6,678 nucleotides of DNA, taken from positions 1 to 6,678 of the forward strand of contig JAEYZS010000270.1 in NCBI GenBank assembly GCA_023427925.1. Reading direction: 5' to 3'. A program made the position numbers and the translations under genes. The notes beneath the pieces were generated by a model. The model saw only the letters and a list, made by a program, of their open reading frames with translations. It was not told the DNA's origin and did not search any database. Source of the stretch: Pseudomonadota bacterium. GTDB lineage: Bacteria > Bdellovibrionota > Bdellovibrionia > Bdellovibrionales > JAEYZS01. Shown here one piece after another: positions 1-5,677 of the stretch (position 1 is its first letter; each line of letters opens with the position of its first letter).

Positions 1-338
1 ACATAATCAAAAGCACCTTTACGAAGCCCTTCTACAGCAGATTCGACCGTAGCGTAAGCGGTCATTAAAACAATAGGAACATTAGGATGGGCTGGATGAT
101 ATTGCCTTAAAACTGTTAACCCATCGACCTCTGGCATACGTAGGTCAGTAAGTACCAGCTCAACCGTAGATGCTTCTATTGAATGAGAAAGCAGGAAATC
201 TAGAGCTTCCTTGCCATCCTTAAATGCATAAACATGATAGTTTTCAGATAGCAAATAGTCCACTAGCATTGACCTTAGTTCTGGATCATCATCAACTAAT
301 GCAATTATTCCTTTGGTGTTTTTATCTACTTTCATCAT
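1..338 (-). CDS. NtrC-type response regulator, N-terminal receiver domain (partial, runs off the left edge)
   Basis: Reading the minus strand from the double ATG at 338/335 gives an open frame of 112 codons to the window edge. It translates as a response-regulator receiver domain. The acidic pocket is the Asp16-Asp17-Asp18 run in LVDDDPELR. The phosphoacceptor is Asp65 in TDLRMPEVDG. The switch Thr is Thr93 in LMTAYATVESAV, and the conserved Lys is Lys107 in LRKGAFDY. The LRKGAFDY ending resembles NtrC-family receivers, which are usually followed by an AAA+ sigma-54 activator domain and a helix-turn-helix. Those parts would lie outside the window, so the output domain is inferred. The gene diverges from a PAS histidine kinase that starts within about 100 bp, and that kinase is its probable phosphate donor. 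No strong ribosome site is visible; only a weak AAGG lies about 17 bases upstream. Receiver identity is secure; the NtrC subclass is likely. Confidence 0.9.
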   Translation of the reverse strand, partial: MMKVDKNTKGIIALVDDDPELRSMLVDYLLSENYHVYAFKDGKEALDFLLSHSIEASTVELVLTDLRMPEVDGLTVLRQYHPAHPNVPIVLMTAYATVESAVEGLRKGAFDY

Positions 339-371
339 GAATTTATTAACACAGGCCTTTTTATTTAATAA

Positions 372-383
372 GAGAAATTTCTC
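372..383. promoter_or_regulatory. Perfect 12-bp palindrome GAGAAATTTCTC between divergent regulator and kinase genes
   Basis: The sequence equals its own reverse complement over 12 bases. It lies in the short region between the response-regulator start (338) and the kinase start. This is a natural place for an operator controlling both divergent genes. A copy differing at one base, GAGAAATGTCTC, lies at 5563-5574. Binding by a protein is inference; short AT-rich palindromes also occur by chance. Confidence 0.35.
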
Positions 384-386
384 CAG

Positions 387-415
387 TTGAGACATTATGT
401 CACTAATGATATATA
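387..415 (+). promoter_or_regulatory. Candidate sigma-70 promoter for the kinase gene
   Basis: TTGAGA at 387-392 resembles a -35 box. It is followed after exactly 17 bases by TATATA at 410-415, which resembles a -10 box. Transcription would begin near 422, only about a dozen bases before the ATG at 435. The element overlaps the TTG at 387, the other possible start of the kinase gene, so both readings cannot be right. The imperfect inverted repeat GAGACA-TTA-TGTCAC (389-403) sits inside it, where a bound protein would block or modulate the promoter. The box matches are seen; promoter activity is inferred. Confidence 0.35.
389..403. promoter_or_regulatory. Imperfect inverted repeat GAGACA-N3-TGTCAC, possible operator
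   Basis: The left half GAGACA and right half TGTCAC pair at five of six positions around a TTA centre. The layout is the same as in the perfect GAGACA-N3-TGTCTC palindrome at 2561-2575. It overlaps the candidate kinase promoter between the -35 and -10 boxes. It may be a binding site of the same regulator, but no protein can be assigned from sequence alone. Confidence 0.3.
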
Positions 416-434
416 CGGCACCTGGGCTAACATT

Positions 435-1559
435 ATGGACATAAATAATTCAGAACAATATAAACGGGTCCTAAAGGAACTTACAGATCAAAAGTATGCT
501 TTGGATAGAGCGGCAATTGTGGCCGTTACTGACGTTCAAGGCAAAATTCAGTCCGTAAATGATAAGTTTTGCGAAATTTCCGGTTATCAGCGCGACGAAC
601 TTATTGGTAAAGATCATCGAGTTATCAACTCAGGTACTCATGAAAAATCCTTTTTTCAAGACCTATGGTCGACTATATCAGGCGGTAAAATCTGGCGTGG
701 TGAAATTTGCAATAGAAGAAAAGATCACACGTTATATTGGGTTTATACAACGATTGTGCCTTTTTTAAATGAAGAGCAAAAGCCTTACCAATTTGTAGCC
801 ATTCGGCAGGATATTACCGCAATTAAAGAGCTTCAAAAAACGATTACCGAGCAACATGCGCAAATGGTATCAGCTTCAAGGCTATCAGCTATTGGTGAAA
901 TGGCTGCGGCGATCACACACGAAATAAATAATCCTCTTGGAGTGGTTCTTGGCCGTTGCGAAATGATTACAAAAGAACTAAACGCAGGTCGTTTAAATAA
1001 AGATTTTTTATTAAGGAATATTGAGGCAATTGAAAAAACTGGTACTCGAATTGAAAAAATCGTTAATTCAATGAGGCTTCTTGCAAGACATGGTGACGAA
1101 GAAAGCTTTACGAAAGTTAACATCGACGAAATAATTAATGACACTTTAGATCTTTGCTCTCAACGATTTGAAAATAATGGAATATTGTTGACGGTTGAAG
1201 TCGCAAATAAAAAGACAGAACTATTTTGCATTCCTCACCAAATTGTTCAAATTCTGGTGAACCTCCTCAATAATGCATATGATGTGGTTATTGATGCCAC
1301 AGAGAAGTGGGTAAAGATTCTTGTTAGACAAACGGGCAACTTTTTAGAGATAGAAATTTCTGACTCTGGCGCTGGCGTCTCCGATGAAAATATCAAAAAA
1401 TTGTTCCAACCCTTTTTTTCTACAAAGAGAAGCCGCTATGGAACCGGGTTAGGTCTTAGCGTCTCCAAAAGTATTGCGATAAAACACAAAGGTGATTTGT
1501 CTTTAGATGAATCCGCCAAGAATACGACATTCAAACTTACACTTCCCTTAAACCAATAA
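435..1559 (+). CDS. Soluble PAS-domain sensor histidine kinase
   Basis: This is a cytoplasmic two-component sensor that would autophosphorylate on His and pass the phosphate to a response regulator, probably the divergent receiver gene next door. Residues are numbered from the ATG at 435 (374 aa). A PAS domain spans about 25-130, with motifs such as VNDKFCEISGY, WRGEICNR and YQFVAIRQDIT. A short helical linker leads to the dimerisation/phosphoacceptor helix with His162 in ITHEINNPLG. The ATPase domain has an N box (LVNLLNNAYDVV, Asn279/Asn280), a G1 box (DSGAG, 310-314), an F box (LFQPFFSTK, 323-331) and a G2 box (GTGLGLS, 336-342). All catalytic boxes are intact. No membrane segment is seen, so the signal is intracellular; the PAS ligand is unknown. 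A TTG at 387 would add 16 residues. I prefer the ATG because a promoter-like element overlaps the TTG, though neither start has a good ribosome site. Confidence 0.93.
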   Translation: MDINNSEQYKRVLKELTDQKYALDRAAIVAVTDVQGKIQSVNDKFCEISGYQRDELIGKDHRVINSGTHEKSFFQDLWSTISGGKIWRGEICNRRKDHTLYWVYTTIVPFLNEEQKPYQFVAIRQDITAIKELQKTITEQHAQMVSASRLSAIGEMAAAITHEINNPLGVVLGRCEMITKELNAGRLNKDFLLRNIEAIEKTGTRIEKIVNSMRLLARHGDEESFTKVNIDEIINDTLDLCSQRFENNGILLTVEVANKKTELFCIPHQIVQILVNLLNNAYDVVIDATEKWVKILVRQTGNFLEIEISDSGAGVSDENIKKLFQPFFSTKRSRYGTGLGLSVSKSIAIKHKGDLSLDESAKNTTFKLTLPLNQ

Positions 1560-1595
1560 AGCAGGTTTTAGTAGCATCGGTTATAGTGCGATCAA

Positions 1596-2501
1596 TTACG
1601 AGTGCACTACAACAACAGGAACAGGAGATTCAAGAATAGTTCTTCGTGCATAGCTTCCAATAAATGCTTTGATTAATTTGTTTCTATTTTTTGTGCCCAT
1701 AATGACTAAATCATAATTATTTTGAACCTCGTTAATTATTAACTTTGATAACGATTGTGGGGCCGATAGAATTTTATAAGTCGCTTTTATTCCTTTTTTA
1801 GAAAAACGCTCTACTTTATCTTTCAGTTCACCTATCGAAGTAAATTCGAGATTTTCGATTGTATCATCCAATAAAAAATAAGGGGCGCCGGCTGCTAGAG
1901 CTGCTTCTTGTTCTTGGCGCAATTGTTCCCACAAAGAATAAACCAACGTGACGTCAGCATCTAATCGACTTGCCAGTTGCATTGCAAATTCCTCAGCGCG
2001 ACCAGAGGTTTCAGAAAGATCCGTGGCTACAAGGAGTTTAATTTTTTCAGGCAGTGTGTAACCGATGGCTTGAACTTCGGGGCCGATAACCATAACTGGT
2101 TTATTTGAGTTCTTGATCACATCTTCGGCCACACTACCTAAAAACAAGTTTTTTAAACCACGTCGCCCCTCAGTACCTAGTACAACCATATCTAGTTTCT
2201 TGGCCCTATCAATAAAGCTAATTATCTGACTCGCGGGAGATCCAATCGGCATGTGAGTTCTTACAGGAACTTCAAAACTATTTTTTGCTTCATTAATTCT
2301 TAAAATATTCCTTTCATGTTCCTGATTTATGCTTTTTAATGTGGATAAATCTCTAAAATTCTCAACGAACAATAGATCAACATCATCCTTAAGTCTTTTC
2401 GCAATAGTACATCCAATTTTTCGAATCAAATATGATCTCTTATTCTTTTGAAAGTCGTCACCGATGGATAGATCATCAGCAACTAATATATTTGAATTCA
2501 T
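1596..2501 (-). CDS. Tandem universal stress protein (two UspA domains)
   Basis: This is a 301-residue cytoplasmic protein with two universal-stress domains, roughly residues 1-145 and 153-301. Proteins of this family bind nucleotides and help cells survive starvation or oxidative stress; the exact role here is unknown. The first domain keeps the ATP-binding signature G-x2-G-x9-G-S (Gly109, Gly112, Gly122, Ser123 in LGTEGRRGLKNLFLGS). In the second (MGTKNRNKLIKAFIGS) the second Gly is Asn272, so that site is degenerate. The start at 2501 is chosen because AAAAGGAG lies a few bases upstream. An in-frame ATG at 2519 would add six residues and place this ribosome site inside the gene. The gene converges on the kinase, with 36 bases between the two stops, and diverges from the PLD lipoprotein gene. 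Family assignment is firm. Confidence 0.94.
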   Translation of the reverse strand: MNSNILVADDLSIGDDFQKNKRSYLIRKIGCTIAKRLKDDVDLLFVENFRDLSTLKSINQEHERNILRINEAKNSFEVPVRTHMPIGSPASQIISFIDRAKKLDMVVLGTEGRRGLKNLFLGSVAEDVIKNSNKPVMVIGPEVQAIGYTLPEKIKLLVATDLSETSGRAEEFAMQLASRLDADVTLVYSLWEQLRQEQEAALAAGAPYFLLDDTIENLEFTSIGELKDKVERFSKKGIKATYKILSAPQSLSKLIINEVQNNYDLVIMGTKNRNKLIKAFIGSYARRTILESPVPVVVVHS

Positions 2502-2506
2502 AACTT

Positions 2507-2514
2507 CTCCTTTT
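2507..2514 (-). promoter_or_regulatory. Ribosome binding site of the universal stress protein gene
   Basis: On the minus strand AAAAGGAG precedes the ATG at 2501 by five bases. This good Shine-Dalgarno match favours the ATG at 2501 over the one at 2519. A second, shorter AGGAG lies just before 2519, so the upstream start is not excluded. Confidence 0.7.
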
Positions 2515-2560
2515 CTCATCTCCTATCTTTAGTAGAGTGTTTCTAAAAAGAAAAGTCCCT

Positions 2561-2575
2561 GAGACAACTTGTCTC
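2561..2575. promoter_or_regulatory. Perfect 15-bp palindrome GAGACAACTTGTCTC, probable operator
   Basis: Two 7-base arms, GAGACAA and TTGTCTC, are exact reverse complements around a single central C. The site lies in the 187-base region between the divergent stress-protein and PLD-lipoprotein genes, about 60 bases before the stress-protein start. TTGTCT, a fair -35 box, is present on both strands because of the symmetry. On the minus strand TAGAAA follows after 16 bases and could be the -10 box of the stress-protein gene. The symmetry and location are what an operator for a dimeric regulator would show. The regulator is unknown. Confidence 0.5.
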
Positions 2576-2688
2576 GAAAACCTCTCAAACGTGATATAAA
2601 GTGTCCGCCACCTTAGACTGATCAATTTTTTTACGAAAAACTCGACATATAGCTTCATTTTGAGCCAAAATTTACCGAATAACTTCTT

Positions 2689-4521
2689 GTGAGAGTACTG
2701 AGATTTATACTGCTTTTTACCATACTTATCTTGTTGTATCAAAACTGTGCCGACACAATGTCGACTCAAATGGAGACGACCATTTCCGACGGCGAAATTA
2801 CGCACTTTAAATCCGCGTCAGTTCAGGCAACCGATCCTGGCCTCTTTGGAGATCTATCGCATAAGTGGAATACAAGAAGCTACAAAGACTATTACGGAAG
2901 ATCGGTTCTTGACCTCAAATTTAAGTCTAGCGGTGCAGCTTTTGGCGAATATCATATTTCCTATGAACCTCCAGTAGAAAAAGAATTGGCTTGGACTTCA
3001 GAAACGAATCACCCGCTAGCTGGTACAATTATCGCTATGATCGATAACGTCCCGAAAGGATCGCTCATACGTATCAGCATGTATAAATTTACAAATCAAA
3101 ATTATGCAAAGGCAATTATCCGCGCTATTAGCCGTGGAGTAAAAGTTAGAATTATTTTAAGTAATAGCGGTCAAATTGCAACAGCATCTTCTGATTCCAG
3201 CCGCGCAAAGATTATCATGGATAACATTATTGCAGCTCAAAATAAATCCGGAGTTGAAGGGCATTGGTTTATTGTATGTCAAAAAGGAAGCGGAGGGGCT
3301 TGTATAAGTGATGGAAAAAATCATAACAAATATCTCCTTTTTTCCCGTATTTGCAGAAATGGTGTGAAATCAAATGGTAAATGTGCAAGATCTCCCGATT
3401 CAAATTTGAGTTACTACGAAGACATTGTTATGCAAACGTCTCTAAATTTAACCTATGATCAATTAAATTCTTACAACACTGGAACTGTTCTCATAGGAAA
3501 TCGTAAGATCTATGAGACTTATTTTAAGTACTTTAATTATAAAGCTTACTATGCTCCAGTTGGTCCAAAGACAAACTTTAAGTTTTCTGTAGCACTCCCA
3601 CAAACTGAGGGTACTCATTTTACTTTCCATGGTTTACCAAGATTGAAAAAAGATACCGTCGCAGATGATGCATTAATAAGTGAAATTTCTAAAGTAACTT
3701 GCAGAGTCGCTCAGTACAACGGCAAAACCTACCCGACTATAATTCGCATTTCAAATGCACACTGGACTGCTTCTTCCCGAGGTACGATGATCGTTAACAA
3801 ATTGTCAGAACTTCAAAAGCAGGGCTGTGATATCAGAATACTGGGAAGTGCTTCGCTCTCTGACTATCCAAGTGCAAAATATAAACCGACCCATGATAAG
3901 ATCATGCAAGCGGGTCTTAATATTAAATCCTTTATTAAGACCAAAAATTCCTACGGTGATCTACACGCCAAGTACATGGTTATAGAGGAGCCTCAACAAC
4001 TTAAAAATGCAGTCACAACTGTGATGTATGGATCCATGTCCTTTACAAATCCGGCACAAACCCGAAACGACGAAACATGGATTGTCTGGAAAAATCCTAG
4101 CCAAGCTATGACAAAGTTTTATCGGTCGAGCTTTGACGCCATTTGGAATTCATTGCCAGATGTTTATCACCTAGTAAAAGGTGGTTGCGCAATTAACCAA
4201 GATAACAAGGGTTGTACTGCATCCGTACGTTGTGACTCAGGAAGTGTGCCTGTTGCAGTGAAGGTAGCTTGTAACCTGGAGACCAAAGGTTACCAAGCAG
4301 ATTTAAAACCTCACCTCAATAATGCGGATTGGAACACGATGACTGTAGCTATCGAGTCTAACAATGAAAGTGCATGTTCCTTTAATGGTCAAACCATCTC
4401 AAAGGATGCTGCATCGATCAAGCCGTCAGAACGTATGACACTGTCTTGTTCAGAAGAAGAAAAAAGCGGAGGAGATTGCCGCATCCTTGCCCTTGTGAAA
4501 TGTCGTGTGAAGCAATGGTGA
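2689..4521 (+). CDS. Phospholipase-D-like lipoprotein with cysteine-rich C-terminal domain
   Basis: This 610-residue exported lipoprotein has two phospholipase-D-superfamily halves. Residues 1-20 form a lipoprotein signal: Arg2 and Arg5, a hydrophobic stretch, then Leu16-Tyr-Gln-Asn-Cys20, an atypical lipobox of the Bdellovibrio kind. The first HKD motif is HNKYLLFS (His212, Lys214) with TSLNLT (250-255) downstream. The second is HAKYMVIE (His426, Lys428) with GSMSFTN (448-454). The Asp of the classical HxKx4D motif is Ser219 in the first and Glu433 in the second. The sequence before His212 has a Cys197/Cys205 pair and resembles secreted bacterial PLD-like proteins whose motif reads HNKFFLFS. 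Residues 500-610 carry eight cysteines in a domain I do not recognise. Such enzymes cleave phosphodiester bonds in lipids or nucleic acids; the substrate here is unknown. The start is GTG with no ribosome site, but a stop three codons upstream leaves no better choice that keeps the signal peptide. Confidence 0.88.
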   Translation: MRVLRFILLFTILILLYQNCADTMSTQMETTISDGEITHFKSASVQATDPGLFGDLSHKWNTRSYKDYYGRSVLDLKFKSSGAAFGEYHISYEPPVEKELAWTSETNHPLAGTIIAMIDNVPKGSLIRISMYKFTNQNYAKAIIRAISRGVKVRIILSNSGQIATASSDSSRAKIIMDNIIAAQNKSGVEGHWFIVCQKGSGGACISDGKNHNKYLLFSRICRNGVKSNGKCARSPDSNLSYYEDIVMQTSLNLTYDQLNSYNTGTVLIGNRKIYETYFKYFNYKAYYAPVGPKTNFKFSVALPQTEGTHFTFHGLPRLKKDTVADDALISEISKVTCRVAQYNGKTYPTIIRISNAHWTASSRGTMIVNKLSELQKQGCDIRILGSASLSDYPSAKYKPTHDKIMQAGLNIKSFIKTKNSYGDLHAKYMVIEEPQQLKNAVTTVMYGSMSFTNPAQTRNDETWIVWKNPSQAMTKFYRSSFDAIWNSLPDVYHLVKGGCAINQDNKGCTASVRCDSGSVPVAVKVACNLETKGYQADLKPHLNNADWNTMTVAIESNNESACSFNGQTISKDAASIKPSERMTLSCSEEEKSGGDCRILALVKCRVKQW

Positions 4522-4658
4522 TAACACATTTGTAACGTTTTCATTGGGGGAAAACTCCTAATCCTCTACTCTGATTTGCCCCATAATCTTTTGCCAAACT
4601 CATCGAATTTGCTCTCAAGCAAGGTACGTCTATTGCAAAAATACTCACTACAAACCAT

Positions 4659-4664
4659 AGGAGG
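4659..4664 (+). promoter_or_regulatory. Strong ribosome binding site of the manganese catalase gene
   Basis: AGGAGG lies seven bases before the ATG at 4672. It is the best Shine-Dalgarno site in the window and fixes the start of the catalase. The open frame reaches 96 bases further upstream, but only to a TTG at 4576 with no ribosome site. A strong site suggests high translation, as expected for a detoxifying enzyme. Confidence 0.85.
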
Positions 4665-4671
4665 TTTTTGT

Positions 4672-5538
4672 ATGTTTATGCACAACAAACGATTGATGTA
4701 CACTGTGCGAGTATCCGAGCCCAATCCAAAACTTGCAAGTCTTATGCTTGAACAATTTGGCGGCCCCCAAGGTGAGCTCGCTGCAGCTATGCGATATTTC
4801 ACTCAAGCCGTTTCTGAAGACTGCGCCAAGCGGAAGGATATGCTCTTTGACATTGCCACCGAAGAACTGAGTCACCTTGAGGTGATTGGCAACATCCTTG
4901 TAATGCTCAATAAAGGTGTCAAAGGCAAAATGGCCGAAGGACTAGAAGAAGGAGTTCTCTTAAGTGAAATCACTCAGGGCGGAGAAAGTCATGTTGAGTC
5001 ACTTCTCTATGGAGGAGGAGCCGCACTTATAAATTCAGGTGGAGTTCCGTGGACTGCAGCCTATGTTGATACCATTGGTGATCCAACTTGTGATTTGAGA
5101 TCAAACATCGCTGCCGAAGCTCGTGCAAAAATCGTTTATGAAAGACTTATAAACATAACAGATGATCCAGGCATTAAAGATGCTTTAAATTTTTTGATGA
5201 CAAGAGAAATTGCTCATCAAAAAGCATTCGAAAAAGCCCTCTACTCTATTAAAGAAAATTTCCCACCAGGAAAACTTCCCGGCAAACCGGAATTTGCAAG
5301 CAAATACTTCGATCTTTCACAAGGTGAAGGTAACGAGCGAGGTCCGTGGAACGAAGGCGATCAATGGGAGTACGTTACAGACATCCAAAAGATGACCCCT
5401 GTTGACGGAGGAACCGGAGAGCCGAGTGTTAAGCTTTCTCAGGATGAGCAAATGATAGCAGAGAAAGTTAAGCAGCGACTTAAGACTCAACCGGGTGATC
5501 CAGTAACCGGAGTTGATATCGCAACGAAAATGCATTAA
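4672..5538 (+). CDS. Manganese (non-haem) catalase
   Basis: This 288-residue enzyme breaks hydrogen peroxide into water and oxygen using a dimanganese centre in a four-helix bundle, and it acts in the cytoplasm. Residues matching the known metal ligands of the family are all present: Glu35 (GGPQGELAAAM), Glu65 and His68 (EELSHLE), Glu149 (AAEARAKIVYE) and His182 (TREIAHQKAF). Glu179, near the last ligand, is also kept. Numbering stays within one residue of the Lactobacillus plantarum enzyme as I recall it, and the length fits full-length members. The C-terminal part after about residue 195 (FPPGKLPGKPEF, then a charged tail) is the usual extension that packs on neighbouring subunits. No signal peptide is seen. 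The gene follows the PLD lipoprotein in the same direction after 150 bases and has its own strong ribosome site, so it may be transcribed separately. No convincing promoter was found. Identification is firm. Confidence 0.97.
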   Translation: MFMHNKRLMYTVRVSEPNPKLASLMLEQFGGPQGELAAAMRYFTQAVSEDCAKRKDMLFDIATEELSHLEVIGNILVMLNKGVKGKMAEGLEEGVLLSEITQGGESHVESLLYGGGAALINSGGVPWTAAYVDTIGDPTCDLRSNIAAEARAKIVYERLINITDDPGIKDALNFLMTREIAHQKAFEKALYSIKENFPPGKLPGKPEFASKYFDLSQGEGNERGPWNEGDQWEYVTDIQKMTPVDGGTGEPSVKLSQDEQMIAEKVKQRLKTQPGDPVTGVDIATKMH

Positions 5539-5562
5539 CAAATAACATGGACCGCAATGCTC

Positions 5563-5574
5563 GAGAAATGTCTC
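5563..5574. promoter_or_regulatory. Near-palindrome GAGAAATGTCTC, possible operator
   Basis: This differs at one base from the perfect palindrome GAGAAATTTCTC at 372-383. It also contains TGTCTC, the half-site found in the palindrome at 2561-2575. Read on the minus strand it begins TGAGACATT, nine bases identical to 388-396. It lies between the catalase stop and the exported-protein gene, about 105 bases before that start. It may be a member of the same operator family. Confidence 0.3.
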
Positions 5575-5625
5575 AAAACAGGCCGTCTAGGTTTCATTTG
5601 GCAGACTTTTATCAAGCAAATACAG

Positions 5626-5669
5626 TTCTAACTATTTTTTTAATACAAATTTAGCATTTTTTGTTAGAA
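5626..5669. repeat. Inverted repeat TTCTAAC / GTTAGAA flanking an AT-rich stretch
   Basis: TTCTAAC at 5626-5632 is the exact reverse complement of GTTAGAA at 5663-5669, with 30 bases of mostly A and T between, including runs of seven and six T. The right arm overlaps the candidate -10 box of the exported-protein gene. It could be an operator or a weak hairpin, or chance in AT-rich DNA. As a catalase terminator it is unconvincing, since the stem is short and the loop long. Confidence 0.25.
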
Positions 5670-5670
5670 T
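5662..5670 (+). promoter_or_regulatory. Extended -10 promoter element, predicting a leaderless transcript
   Basis: TGTTAGAAT matches the extended -10 consensus TGnTATAAT at all but one base. Transcription would start about seven bases after its end, at 5677-5678, which is the A of the ATG of the exported-protein gene. That would explain why this gene has no ribosome binding site. No -35 box is evident, which is tolerated for extended -10 promoters. Activity is inferred. Confidence 0.45.
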
Positions 5671-5677
5671 TATTGAC

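Noticed and set aside
833..1144. Open frame on the minus strand inside the kinase gene
   Set aside because: It lies opposite the conserved phosphoacceptor region of the kinase and shows no domain of its own.
1584..1609. Inverted repeat TAGTGC / GCACTA at the convergent kinase and stress-protein ends, considered as a two-way terminator
   Set aside because: The arms are only six bases with a 14-base loop, and no T tract follows on either strand.
2476..2805. Open frame on the minus strand across the divergent intergenic region
   Set aside because: It overlaps both the lipoprotein signal peptide and the start of the stress-protein gene, and its product is low-quality sequence with no motif.
4537..4555. 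Inverted repeat GTTTTC / GAAAAC after the PLD gene, considered as a terminator
   Set aside because: The stem is AT-rich and short, and it is followed by TCCTAATCC rather than a T run.
4609..4622. Small hairpin TTGCT-CTCA-AGCAA in the catalase leader region
   Set aside because: A five-base stem is easily met by chance and it is not near the ribosome site or a clear promoter.
4576..4671. In-frame upstream extension of the catalase from a TTG at 4576
   Set aside because: It has no ribosome site, while AGGAGG sits seven bases before the ATG at 4672 and the ligand numbering fits the family when counted from 4672.
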